Below are positions 16,995 through 25,565 of a DNA stretch of 50,557 nucleotides, piece by piece (the first letter of the stretch is position 1; the number at the start of each line of letters is the position of its first letter). The position numbers and the translations under genes were made by a program. Source of the stretch: an uncultured Cytophagales bacterium (lineage in GTDB: Bacteria > Bacteroidota > Bacteroidia > Cytophagales > UBA9547); the NCBI GenBank assembly GCA_945957555.1, contig CAMFLX010000016.1, forward strand, positions 1-50,557. The letters run 5' to 3'. The notes under the pieces are model-generated. The model saw only the letters and a program-made list of their open reading frames with translations. It was not told the origin of the DNA and ran no database searches.

Positions 16995-19847
16995 ATGAAA
17001 AAACTTTTTCTTCTCGATGCCATGGCTCTGATCTATAGGGCCCACTTTGCTTTGAGTAAATCTCCGCGAATCAGTTCCAAAGGCGTGAACACCAGTGCTT
17101 CCTTTGGCTTTACCAATACATTACTAGAAGTTCTACAAAAAGAGAAACCGACCCATATTGCGGTAGGTTTTGACCTTTCTGGCCCCACGGTACGCCACGA
17201 GCAGTTTGCAGACTACAAAGCACACCGTCAAGAACAACCTGAAGACATTACAACCAACATCCCCATCATTAGAAAAATCATAGAAGGTTTTGGTATCCCT
17301 ATCTTGCAAATGCAGGGCTATGAGGCGGATGACATCATAGGCACAGTCGCCAAACTGGCAGCGACCAAAGGATTCCAGACCTACATGATGACTTCCGACA
17401 AAGACTATGGGCAACTGGTGGATGAAAACATATTTGTATACCGTCCTGCTTTCATGGGTAATGCTGCAGAGGTTTTGGATGTAGAAAAGGTGAAAGCCAA
17501 GTTTGGAATTTCACACGTAGACCAAGTACGCGATATTCTAGGCTTGCAAGGGGATGCGGTTGATAATATCCCAGGGATCCCAGGGATTGGAGAAAAAACG
17601 GCTCAAAAACTCATTGAAGAATATGGCTCGGTAGAAAACCTGATCGCCAATGTGGACAAGCTCAAAGGCAAGATGCAGGAAAACGTCCGCAACTTTGCAC
17701 AACAAGGCATCATGAGCAAGGAACTGGCCACGATCATCACCAATGTACCCGTCGAGTTCAACGAAGAGGCTTTACTGTACAGCGGGCCAATTCGCGAGAA
17801 ACTAGAGCCTCTATTTGAGGAACTGGAATTCAGAACCATGAAGAAAAGAATCTTTGGTGATGATAACACCCCAGATGCATCGAATTCAGAATCCAAAATA
17901 AAAAGCAAGTCGTCTAAGAAGGTAGATGCCGCACAAATGGATATGTTTGGTACCCCAGTGGAGGCACTAGACACAAGCAGTAAAATGGCAGATATTGAAG
18001 ACGAGGGCACTTTTGAGTTTCAACACTCAAAACTCAACACGATCAATACGCAAAAACATCTATACAAAACGGTAGACACACCCGAGCTGTGCCAAAGCTT
18101 AGTTGAGTACTTGATGGTACAAGACGAGATTTGTTTTGACACAGAAACCGATAGTTTGGATGCACTTACAGCAACCTTGGTCGGAATCTCTTTTGCCTAC
18201 AGGGCCGGCGAGGCCTTCTACATACCCGTACCAGAAGACTCTAAAGAGGCTCAGAAAATCGTAGAGATCTTCAGGCCTGTCTTTGAAAACGAAAAGATTA
18301 CCAAAATAGGGCAGAACATCAAGTATGATCTCTTGGTTTTGGAAAGTTATGGTGTAGAAGTCAAAGGCATATTATTTGACACTATGCTTGCCCACTACCT
18401 TATAGACCCAGACACGCGTCACAATATGGATGTGTTGTCAGAGAACTATCTCGGGTACACGCCAGTATCCATTGATGAACTCATTGGCAAAAAGGGTAAG
18501 AACCAAGGCACTATGCGTGATGTAACTATAGACAAAATCACCGACTATGCTGCGGAGGATGCGGACGTGACCTTCCAACTCAAACAGATCTTTGCGCCAA
18601 AGATCAAGCAGCTAGAGGTTGAGAAACTATTTTTTGAAGTAGAAACACCACTTGTACCTGTACTGGCACAAATGGAACGCGAAGGTGTAAGAATCGACAG
18701 CAATGCACTCAATGAATTCTCGGACATTTTACAAAAAGATATCTCTGAACTGGAACTGGTGATCTACAAAGAAGCTGGCGAAAAGTTCAACATCTCCTCT
18801 CCCAAGCAATTGGGTGAAATCATGTTTGAGAAGCTGAAGCTAGACCCTAAAGCCAAAAAGACCAAAACGGGCCAATATGCAACAGGTGAAGAAATTCTTT
18901 CCAAGATGGCCTATGAGCACCCGATAGCACAGCACATCTTAGAGATTCGTGAGTTGCAAAAGCTAAAATCTACGTATGTGGATGCTTTACCATTACTGAT
19001 CAGCCCTGTGGACGGACGTGTGCACACTTCTTATAACCAAGCGGTGGCGGCAACGGGCAGGTTGAGCTCAACCAATCCCAACTTGCAAAACATTCCAATC
19101 CGCACCGACCGTGGCAAGGAAATCCGCAAGGCTTTTGTACCTCGTAACGATGATTATACCATACTCAGTGCCGATTATTCACAAATAGAACTGCGTATCA
19201 TGGCTGAATTCAGCCAAGACGCCTCTATGATTGCAGCTTTCCGCAATGGTATCGACATTCATACCAATACCGCCAGCAAAGTGTTTAAGGTAGCCATTGA
19301 AGAAGTTACTTCCGAAATGCGCCGCAAGGCCAAAATGGTGAACTTCGGAATCATCTACGGTATTACTCCTTTTGGGCTAGCGCAACGTTTGTCTATTCCT
19401 CGTAAAGAAGCGGCTGAGATCATCGACGCTTACTTTGCAGAATTCTCTACCATTAAGGCCTTTATGGACAGATCCATTAATGACGCCCGCGAGCATGGTT
19501 TTGTAAGTACGATCTTGGGCAGACGCAGGTACTTGCGTGACATCAATTCGGCGAATATTACACTACGTGGGTTTGCAGAACGTAACGCCATCAATGCTCC
19601 GATTCAAGGTTCTGCCGCTGACATGATCAAAGTGGCGATGATCCAGATCCACCACCGCATGAAGGCTGAAAACATGAAGTCAAGGATGATCCTACAGGTA
19701 CATGATGAATTGATCTTCGACGCACACAAAGACGAGGTGGAAGCCTTGAAACCGATCGTGGAAGACCTCATGAAAAACGCCCTTAAGCTCAAAGTTCCTA
19801 TGGAGATTGGCTTGGGTACAGGCGTGAATTGGTTGGATGCACATTGA
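16995..19847 (+). CDS. polA: DNA polymerase I
   Basis: A 950-residue full-length Pol I with a role in repair and Okazaki fragment processing. The 5' nuclease domain (about 1-300) shows LFLLDAMALIYRAHFA, GYEADDIIG and GDAVDNIPGIPGIGEKTA. The middle 3'-5' exonuclease domain appears active, with CFDTETDSLD, NIKYDLLVLE and YAAEDADVT. The polymerase domain has motif A DYSQIELRIMAEFS, motif B RRKAKMVNFGIIYG and motif C QVHDELIF. The ATG at 16995 is chosen; the upstream TTG at 16968 lies before the promoter motif. A low-complexity linker rich in Ser and Lys joins the nuclease and exonuclease domains. Confidence 0.96.
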   Translation: MKKLFLLDAMALIYRAHFALSKSPRISSKGVNTSASFGFTNTLLEVLQKEKPTHIAVGFDLSGPTVRHEQFADYKAHRQEQPEDITTNIPIIRKIIEGFGIPILQMQGYEADDIIGTVAKLAATKGFQTYMMTSDKDYGQLVDENIFVYRPAFMGNAAEVLDVEKVKAKFGISHVDQVRDILGLQGDAVDNIPGIPGIGEKTAQKLIEEYGSVENLIANVDKLKGKMQENVRNFAQQGIMSKELATIITNVPVEFNEEALLYSGPIREKLEPLFEELEFRTMKKRIFGDDNTPDASNSESKIKSKSSKKVDAAQMDMFGTPVEALDTSSKMADIEDEGTFEFQHSKLNTINTQKHLYKTVDTPELCQSLVEYLMVQDEICFDTETDSLDALTATLVGISFAYRAGEAFYIPVPEDSKEAQKIVEIFRPVFENEKITKIGQNIKYDLLVLESYGVEVKGILFDTMLAHYLIDPDTRHNMDVLSENYLGYTPVSIDELIGKKGKNQGTMRDVTIDKITDYAAEDADVTFQLKQIFAPKIKQLEVEKLFFEVETPLVPVLAQMEREGVRIDSNALNEFSDILQKDISELELVIYKEAGEKFNISSPKQLGEIMFEKLKLDPKAKKTKTGQYATGEEILSKMAYEHPIAQHILEIRELQKLKSTYVDALPLLISPVDGRVHTSYNQAVAATGRLSSTNPNLQNIPIRTDRGKEIRKAFVPRNDDYTILSADYSQIELRIMAEFSQDASMIAAFRNGIDIHTNTASKVFKVAIEEVTSEMRRKAKMVNFGIIYGITPFGLAQRLSIPRKEAAEIIDAYFAEFSTIKAFMDRSINDAREHGFVSTILGRRRYLRDINSANITLRGFAERNAINAPIQGSAADMIKVAMIQIHHRMKAENMKSRMILQVHDELIFDAHKDEVEALKPIVEDLMKNALKLKVPMEIGLGTGVNWLDAH

Positions 19848-19892
19848 TGAGTTTTCAGTTTAGAGTTAACAGATAGGATCGAAGCTCATAAT

Positions 19893-20474
19893 ATGGATAA
19901 GAGTATTTATGTAATAGCGGGATGTAATGGAGCAGGCAAAACAACTGCTTCGTTTACGCTTTTACCTGAGATTCTTAACTGTAAGGAGTTTGTTAACGCC
20001 GACGAAATCGCGAGGGGCCTGTCCCCTTTCCAGCCCGAAAAGGTGGCTCTTGAGGCGGGTCGTCTCATGTTGACACGCATCAATCATTTGCTACACTCTG
20101 GCGAAAACTTTGCTTTTGAAACCACTCTTTCCACGAGAAGCTATGTGAGCTTCTTGAAGAAAGCCAAACAAGAGGGTTACAATGTAGTACTCTTGTTCTT
20201 TTGGCTGAGAGATGTCAATCTAGCTATAGAAAGGGTAAAAGTACGCGTACAAGAGGGTGGACATTATATCCCTGAAGAGACGATCAGAAGACGATACTTC
20301 AACGGTATAAAAAACCTTTTTGATTTGTATTTGGATGTTGTGGACGAGTTTATGATTATTGACAATTCAAATGAACAACCAATCATTATAGCTTCTGGGG
20401 CACCCAACTCGTATAGCATTATAGACAAACAGAGATTTGAAGAATTAAAAAAATATAATGATGAAAAACTATAA
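19893..20474 (+). CDS. Zeta-toxin-family P-loop kinase
   Basis: A 193-residue ATPase/kinase of the zeta-toxin type. It has Walker A AGCNGAGKTT near residues 9-18, the NADEIARGLSPFQPE motif, FETTLSTRSY with the acidic and Thr residues typical of the family, and a C-terminal RRRYFNGIKNLF helix. Zeta toxins phosphorylate UDP-N-acetylglucosamine or nucleotide sugars and are held by an antitoxin; many chromosomal relatives remain uncharacterised. It overlaps a 50-residue gene at its 3' end and is followed by an AbiH-family gene, which supports a toxin-antitoxin or defence role. Confidence 0.8.
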   Translation: MDKSIYVIAGCNGAGKTTASFTLLPEILNCKEFVNADEIARGLSPFQPEKVALEAGRLMLTRINHLLHSGENFAFETTLSTRSYVSFLKKAKQEGYNVVLLFFWLRDVNLAIERVKVRVQEGGHYIPEETIRRRYFNGIKNLFDLYLDVVDEFMIIDNSNEQPIIIASGAPNSYSIIDKQRFEELKKYNDEKL

Positions 20475-20610
20475 ACCAACTGAGACGCATACTAAAGTAG
20501 AGAAAGGCTTGAAACTCGTTACCATTAAACTACTTGAATTCAAAAAACGAATGAATAGCGAATTGGTGGTTCTTGAGAACGATAAGATTGTGAGAATCAA
20601 GCCAGAGTAA
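20458..20610 (+). CDS. Small protein overlapping the zeta-toxin gene, candidate antitoxin
   Basis: A 50-residue open frame starts ATGATG at 20458, overlapping the last 17 nt of the zeta-toxin gene in another frame. The product is basic and probably helical with a beta end (KGLKLVTIKLLEFKKRMNSE, then LVVLENDKIVRIKPE). The overlap suggests translational coupling. Size and position fit a cognate antitoxin, although epsilon-type antitoxins are longer and normally upstream. The alternative is a spurious frame. Confidence 0.5.
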   Translation: MMKNYKPTETHTKVEKGLKLVTIKLLEFKKRMNSELVVLENDKIVRIKPE

Positions 20611-20647
20611 AACAGATATAAGACTACAAACAAATTAATCTTTAAAT

Positions 20648-21700
20648 ATGAATCACCTCGTTATCATTGGTAATGGCCTAGACTTAGCTTATGGCTTAAA
20701 AACTAGCTACATGGATTTTATTCTTTGGTACCTGAATAAAGCAATCAATATTTATAACAATTCTAACATACATGAAGACGACCTATTAGTTATAAAACCA
20801 ACACATTCAAATCCGATAATTAAACAGTTAGAGCCTATTAAAACCTTGGATGAATTCCAAAAGATTATTAACTATTCAAGTATAAATTCTTTATCAGTAC
20901 TACCAAATAACTTCCTATCGGGACTAATCAAAAAAGGTATTGATACAAAATGGATCGACATAGAAACACATTATTTCGGATTATTAAAAGCTGCATATAG
21001 ATTTTACAAAAATGGAGACATCCCAACAGGCCACGAACTTTTGATAAATATAAATAAGTCATTAAGTACAATGACAAAAGAGCTAGAGAAATACCTTACC
21101 GAAATTGATGCAACAGGCAAGCATATCACTCAAAAAAAGTTTAATAGACTGTTTCAGAGATTTAACCCTCACGAAAATAAAAACAATTACAATGAAGTTT
21201 ATTTCTTGAATTTTAATTACACATCAACCATAGAACCCTATATGAAAAATCTCAACTGGACACCAACGACTAATTACATTCATGGACAATTAAATAATCC
21301 TGAAAACCCCATTATATTTGGCTATGGCGATGAAACAGATGAGCATTATGAAGAAATGGAAAAGTTAAATATCAACGAATTCTTAACCCATTTTAAATCT
21401 TTTGGCTATTTCAACACTCCAAACTACCAACAACTGTTAAAATTTATAGGCGGTAATGCATTCACTGTATCAATCATTGGCCACTCCTGTGGACTATCTG
21501 ACAGGGTACTATTCAAAAGTATTTTTGAACACCCACACTGTCATTCTATTGAAATACATTTTAGAGAGAGAGCTGACGGCACTAACAATTACATCCAACT
21601 TACCCACGAAATTTCAAGACACTTCAGTGACAAATCAAAGATGCGCAAGATCGTAAAGAATATAAAGGATTGTAGATCCCTGAAACAACTTTTCGAATAA
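20648..21700 (+). CDS. AbiH-family (phage abortive infection) protein
   Basis: A 350-residue protein of the AbiH family, first described in lactococcal abortive infection. The N-terminus HLVIIGNGLDLAYGLKTSY is the family's glycine-rich motif, and later blocks are EVYFLNFNYTSTIEPY, IHGQLNNPENPIIFGYGDE and VSIIGHSCGLSDRVLFKSIF. The biochemical activity of AbiH is not known. It lies 37 nt after the small gene of the zeta-toxin pair and is followed by a strong terminator. Codon use is AT-rich and unlike polA, which suggests acquisition. Confidence 0.85.
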   Translation: MNHLVIIGNGLDLAYGLKTSYMDFILWYLNKAINIYNNSNIHEDDLLVIKPTHSNPIIKQLEPIKTLDEFQKIINYSSINSLSVLPNNFLSGLIKKGIDTKWIDIETHYFGLLKAAYRFYKNGDIPTGHELLININKSLSTMTKELEKYLTEIDATGKHITQKKFNRLFQRFNPHENKNNYNEVYFLNFNYTSTIEPYMKNLNWTPTTNYIHGQLNNPENPIIFGYGDETDEHYEEMEKLNINEFLTHFKSFGYFNTPNYQQLLKFIGGNAFTVSIIGHSCGLSDRVLFKSIFEHPHCHSIEIHFRERADGTNNYIQLTHEISRHFSDKSKMRKIVKNIKDCRSLKQLFE

Positions 21701-21710
21701 TACAAAAAAA

Positions 21711-21747
21711 ACACAAAAGGCTCGAAACAACTCCGAGCCTTTCGTGT
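21711..21747. terminator. Bidirectional intrinsic terminator after the AbiH gene
   Basis: The stem AAAGGCTCG / CGAGCCTTT has a 9-nt loop and is extended by ACAC / GTGT outside. It sits between two convergent genes with A-rich and T-rich flanks. Confidence 0.82.
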
Positions 21748-21770
21748 TAAACTATTATAAAGAGTTCTAC

Positions 21771-23312
21771 TTATCTCTTCTCAAACTTCAACACCTTCAC
21801 TGCATCGTTTTTCTGTAACTTGAGCACATATACACCTGCTTCTATGTTTGCCGCAATCACACCTGTGCTGGTATTACCTTTGGCAACCACTTGACCTTGC
21901 ATATTCACTACGCTATAAGCTACATCGGTACTGATCCCTTGTACTCTGACCACATGGTCCGTTACTGGATTAGGGCTCACGACTGTTTCAGCAAGGATCA
22001 AATTATCACCCACTGCACTAGCCACATCGGTCCTTGCCGATACTGTTGGTGAAGGAGCAACATCTTCTCTAAATGCAGCAATGAAGTATTCATATTCTTC
22101 GCCTTCAGTCACATCTGTATCAGTATATTCTGTCTCATTAGGACCTGCCTGATAGAGCAAGGTAGGAGTATCAGCAGAACCCACCACTTTTCTGTAAATC
22201 TTAAAGCCATCCTCGTTATCAGACTCATCTTTCCAAGTAAGTTTGTAGCCAGGAGTCGCATCAGCAGATGTTCTCAACAAGTCCAACAGGTTAATCGCAG
22301 AGAAGTCTGTAGGTGCCTTAGGAATCGGATTACCCTTTTTAAACAAGAACCCTTTGGAGGTATAGCTTATAGCAGAAAGACCAAATTCCTCTGTCAGTAC
22401 ATCATATTCGTAAGTCTTAGTTATATTACTAACCGAATCTGCCTCGTAAATAGTAGAATCGACGGACTGTAAAGACCATTGCTTCAAATCAAGGTCATAT
22501 TTGTAGTTTGAATCCACTTCAATCAAATTACTGAGATCCGAGAAACTAACATACTTCGTTTTTCCAGTCACATCACCACCTTCTTCATAAGTAGTGGTAG
22601 TGGTTGCAACAAGTCCATCAGAAATTTTAACTGTGGCCGATTCCTGATACAAGTAAACACTACCCAAATCTCCAAAGTTGTAAGTATACTCTAACGAATC
22701 ACTACCATCTTTGGCTAAAATGGAAACTATAGAGTCTGATTTCTCATAATCCTCCACCGTGCTGAGTGCCGAACCTTTGCGTTTTGTGGTTACAGCGGTG
22801 ACCTTATTACCATCTGTTGTTAGTGCTTCGGTACTGTAGAGAAACAATCCTTTGGGATAGTTGAACATGTTGAGATAGAAATCTTCAATGAAATAAGAGA
22901 AATCCATATAAGTTTCTGTGGTTACGGAACTTTTATTCGGACCAAATTTCGAATAGGCCTTATCATATACTTGCCAATCCAAAGAGCCATCCTTTTTGGG
23001 AAAATAAATAGCTTGAGAATCTGCATAATAGTTAGAACCTCTCACGTCAAAAATAGCACCAGTGATAGACATTTTATAGCCCTGTTCGAATTTTCCACTT
23101 CGATAATTATACTGTTCCAGTTCCAGCCCAGCCTGCTTCGGTTTTACGATACTACCAGTATAATCGTATTTAACCACTTCCACCGAAGCCGTGTCCATAG
23201 TTTCCGTAAGCGGTGATTTTTCGAGTCTCAAGGTATAACCCTCATACCTTTTTGATTGTGCCAACATTGCCAAGGCACCAGCCATAGCTGTCATTAGTAA
23301 AGTTTTCTTCAT
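21771..23312 (-). CDS. Secreted T9SS protein with a fibronectin type III-like domain
   Basis: A 513-residue protein with a signal peptide (MKKTLLMTAMAGALAMLAQS). Residues ~25-320 are a beta-rich region of unknown role. Residues ~345-425 look like a fibronectin type III domain (PGYKLTWKDESDNEDGFKIYRKV ... TEYTDTDVTEGEEYEYFIAA). The final ~75 residues are a type A T9SS tail (VVSPNPVTDHVV, YSVVNMQGQVV, GVYVLKLQ, ending LKFEKR). No catalytic motif is recognised, so it is probably a surface or secreted structural or binding protein. Confidence 0.8.
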   Translation of the reverse strand: MKKTLLMTAMAGALAMLAQSKRYEGYTLRLEKSPLTETMDTASVEVVKYDYTGSIVKPKQAGLELEQYNYRSGKFEQGYKMSITGAIFDVRGSNYYADSQAIYFPKKDGSLDWQVYDKAYSKFGPNKSSVTTETYMDFSYFIEDFYLNMFNYPKGLFLYSTEALTTDGNKVTAVTTKRKGSALSTVEDYEKSDSIVSILAKDGSDSLEYTYNFGDLGSVYLYQESATVKISDGLVATTTTTYEEGGDVTGKTKYVSFSDLSNLIEVDSNYKYDLDLKQWSLQSVDSTIYEADSVSNITKTYEYDVLTEEFGLSAISYTSKGFLFKKGNPIPKAPTDFSAINLLDLLRTSADATPGYKLTWKDESDNEDGFKIYRKVVGSADTPTLLYQAGPNETEYTDTDVTEGEEYEYFIAAFREDVAPSPTVSARTDVASAVGDNLILAETVVSPNPVTDHVVRVQGISTDVAYSVVNMQGQVVAKGNTSTGVIAANIEAGVYVLKLQKNDAVKVLKFEKR

Positions 23313-23362
23313 ACTTCTTTTGATTTAAAATAATTTATTAGTTCCTAATACTTTTAGGTACC

Positions 23363-23390
23363 CAAATTTAGGATTTATTCTTGAAGTCAA
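23363..23390 (-). promoter_or_regulatory. Promoter of the T9SS/Fn3 protein gene
   Basis: On the minus strand TTG (23388-23390) is followed after 17 nt by TAAATTTG (23363-23370), a good Bacteroidota promoter. The leader to the ATG at 23312 is about 45 nt. Confidence 0.55.
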
Positions 23391-23521
23391 CAACATTCAT
23401 CGTTTTTTGCTCAAAATCAAATTATTTATGGTCTCCTAAATCAAGAAACACATTATCGACTAATAATCTCATAACTCAAAAATAATACAACTTCTCACCA
23501 AAACTTACTTACGATTTTTCT

Positions 23522-23529
23522 TATATTTG
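23522..23529 (+). promoter_or_regulatory. Putative -7 element of the gene at 23557
   Basis: TATATTTG matches TAnnTTTG and lies 27 nt before the ATG. No clear -33 TTG is seen. Confidence 0.4.
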
Positions 23530-23556
23530 ACATACTAAATTAAAACAATTCATTTT

Positions 23557-23928
23557 ATGTACTATTATAATGCTAACGACAACAATGCCGCTGTAACAAC
23601 AGGGGCCAACAATCCGATTGTTTATGCAGGTGTCATACAAGCCAACGACGGCTACGGCGGTTACAACACTCGATTCACAGTAACGGGTACACTTGCAGAA
23701 TATCACATTCACTTTGCCGCCGGTGGCACTAGAGTAAAAGTCATTCGCTATAAAAGTTCTGCAGGCCTTGAAGGTACCAATATCATCAGTCATGGTGATG
23801 GAGACACCAAAACCCTGAGCAACTTGATTTATGAGTGCCAAGGATTTGCCAACCATGTTGCATTGCTCACTAATCTCAAAGACTCCTTGAATGGTGCAGA
23901 ACGCTTACCCAATGGACAGCTTGCCTAA
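23557..23928 (+). CDS. Unrecognised 123-residue protein
   Basis: A soluble protein without signal peptide or TM segment. It begins MYYYNANDNNAAVTTGANNP and is rich in Asn, Gly, Ala and Tyr in the first half. I cannot place it in a family. Three things support it as a real gene: a TAnnTTTG promoter element upstream, regular codon use, and a hairpin terminator at 24131. The shadow frame on the minus strand is weaker. A palindromic repeat element lies between its stop codon and that terminator, so it would be in the transcript's 3' region. Confidence 0.55.
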   Translation: MYYYNANDNNAAVTTGANNPIVYAGVIQANDGYGGYNTRFTVTGTLAEYHIHFAAGGTRVKVIRYKSSAGLEGTNIISHGDGDTKTLSNLIYECQGFANHVALLTNLKDSLNGAERLPNGQLA

Positions 23929-23952
23929 TCACTGACCAAAAACATTAGTTTT

Positions 23953-24129
23953 AACCCAGATTAAGCATTAGACTTTGTAGCGAGACGAAATGATAGAAAA
24001 AAGTCATGAGACTCGGAGTTTTTCTGAATGAAAAGCTAGTAGTGCTAGCTTGAATGAAGAAAAACGAGTATCGAAATGAATTTGAGGTAGCATTTTGTCA
24101 TAGTAAATTTCTAATGATTAATCTGGGTT
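23953..24129. repeat. Long imperfect-palindrome element, copy 1 (MITE-like)
   Basis: A 177-bp element with terminal inverted repeats: AACCCAGATTAAGCATTAGA at the left and TCTAATGATTAATCTGGGTT at the right. The inverted symmetry continues imperfectly to a central AAGCTAG / CTAGCTT pair around a 5-nt loop, so a single strand could fold into one long hairpin. TTAA lies at the left boundary and within 1 nt of the right boundary. A nearly identical copy in reverse orientation is at about 43864-44034. With the region to 24353 this covers the gap between genes; from 24160 to 24353 nothing else is seen except a TATTTTTG motif at 24291. Confidence 0.8.
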
Positions 24130-24130
24130 T

Positions 24131-24159
24131 AAAAGCCATCGAATTGATCGATGGCTTTT
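24131..24159. terminator. Hairpin terminator
   Basis: The 12-bp stem AAAAGCCATCGA / TCGATGGCTTTT has a 5-nt loop and is followed by TAATTTTC. It immediately follows the palindromic element and probably ends transcription from 23557. Confidence 0.75.
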
Positions 24160-24353
24160 AATTTTCATTCATAACATTAACTAAAAATATATATCAAACT
24201 AAACAGTTATGCATTCTTGCTTATAGGAAAAAGCACTACTAGCGCCCCAAAACTCCGATATCCTACCCCTTAAAAAAGAGACTAGAGTTCTATTTTTGAC
24301 ACTAAAGTTGTAATTTTGAGGTTGAGTTTAGTATTTATATCAATAGACGCCTT

Positions 24354-24899
24354 ATGGAGATCACATTTTTAATCATTCCCGGCCTTGGCGACTCGGGGCA
24401 GGAACACTGGCAAACCTACTGGCTTAGAAAATTCAACAACTCGGTAAAGGTGGTACAAAACAACTGGGATGCACCCCAACTGGAGGACTGGATCACCACA
24501 CTAGACAAAGCGATCCAAAATATTAATGGCAACATCGTACTCGTGGCCCACAGTTTGGCGGTCTCATTGGTCTTGCACTGGACCAAGCGTTACAATAATC
24601 CCAAAGTTATCGCCGCACTACTCGTAGCACCCGCAGATGTAGACTCCCCCGATCATACCCCAGAGGAGGTCAGAAACTTCGCCCCCATGCCCTTACACAA
24701 GCTACCTTTCCCAGCCACGGTAATCGGCAGTACCAACGACCCATTTGCCACACTACAAAGAGTGGAATATTTTGCCAAAAACTGGGGCAGTAACTTTCTA
24801 AGTATTGGTGCCAAAGGGCACATCAATACCGCCTCAAAACTTGAATATTGGGAAGAGGGTCAAGAGATCTTGGAGCAGCTTTTGGTAGCAGTTAAGTAA
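24354..24899 (+). CDS. RBBP9/YdeN-family alpha/beta serine hydrolase
   Basis: A 181-residue single-domain hydrolase. The first strand and oxyanion region read LIIPGLGDSGQEHWQTYW, the nucleophile elbow is LVAHSLAVSLVLHW (Ser in AHSLA), the acid is in GSTNDPFA and the histidine in AKGHINTAS. This is the family of RBBP9-like serine hydrolases. The substrate is unknown. It ends 5 nt before the convergent gene at 24905. Confidence 0.85.
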   Translation: MEITFLIIPGLGDSGQEHWQTYWLRKFNNSVKVVQNNWDAPQLEDWITTLDKAIQNINGNIVLVAHSLAVSLVLHWTKRYNNPKVIAALLVAPADVDSPDHTPEEVRNFAPMPLHKLPFPATVIGSTNDPFATLQRVEYFAKNWGSNFLSIGAKGHINTASKLEYWEEGQEILEQLLVAVK

Positions 24900-24904
24900 T
24901 AACC

Positions 24905-25405
24905 TTAGCTTTCGGTGGTGATAAAATCTACCTTACCCTCGGCGTCGGTAGTAATTACTAGTAGGTAGTTAGTATACTCGCTACCCACCGTATAGTCATA
25001 AGTCACAAAATAGTCCTCGCTGTCGGGATAAAAACCAATCCTATCTATTTTCAAACCATTGAGTAGTTGTATCTCGGGGCTGAGCTCCGGATGGTTCACA
25101 TTCACCAGCTTCTTGAGTGTATCTGCGTCCAAGTCCGACAGCAGGTGCTCCACATAAAACAAGGCTGAGTCATCCTCTCCGCCCTCAAAGTTATCCTTGA
25201 TCGCCACCCTGTTCATTAGATCATATTTTGCCAAATGATCAATGATGTTTTTCACCTTTCCTAGGTTGTCCACATTGGCATTGTTGTTTTCAAAATTTAC
25301 ATCCACAGAGATTTCATAACCGCTATAGGGGATTACAAAATCATAATAATCTTCCGGATTGGCAAGACTAATGGCACAAGAAGGGGAAACATTAAAAGTA
25401 TTCAT
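24905..25405 (-). CDS. Acidic protein of unknown function, possibly DUF2004
   Basis: A 166-residue acidic cytosolic protein without signal or TM segment. The pattern of YEISVDVNFENN near the N-terminus and FYPDSEDYFVTYDYTVG...LLVITTDAEGKV near the C-terminus resembles DUF2004-type proteins, but the match is by memory and weak. It stands alone, convergent with the hydrolase gene. Confidence 0.5.
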   Translation of the reverse strand: MNTFNVSPSCAISLANPEDYYDFVIPYSGYEISVDVNFENNNANVDNLGKVKNIIDHLAKYDLMNRVAIKDNFEGGEDDSALFYVEHLLSDLDADTLKKLVNVNHPELSPEIQLLNGLKIDRIGFYPDSEDYFVTYDYTVGSEYTNYLLVITTDAEGKVDFITTES

Positions 25406-25565
25406 GGCACAAATTAAAGTAAATACAGGAAAAAAAATGCCCTACTACAGATTTTATGTTTAAAGACTCAAAATACTGATACTTCATCCATCCACTTGAT
25501 AGCACGAAGAGCTCTCTTTACGTACGATCTGTTTCAAAAAATGGGGCGCGGACATTTATTTTGTT

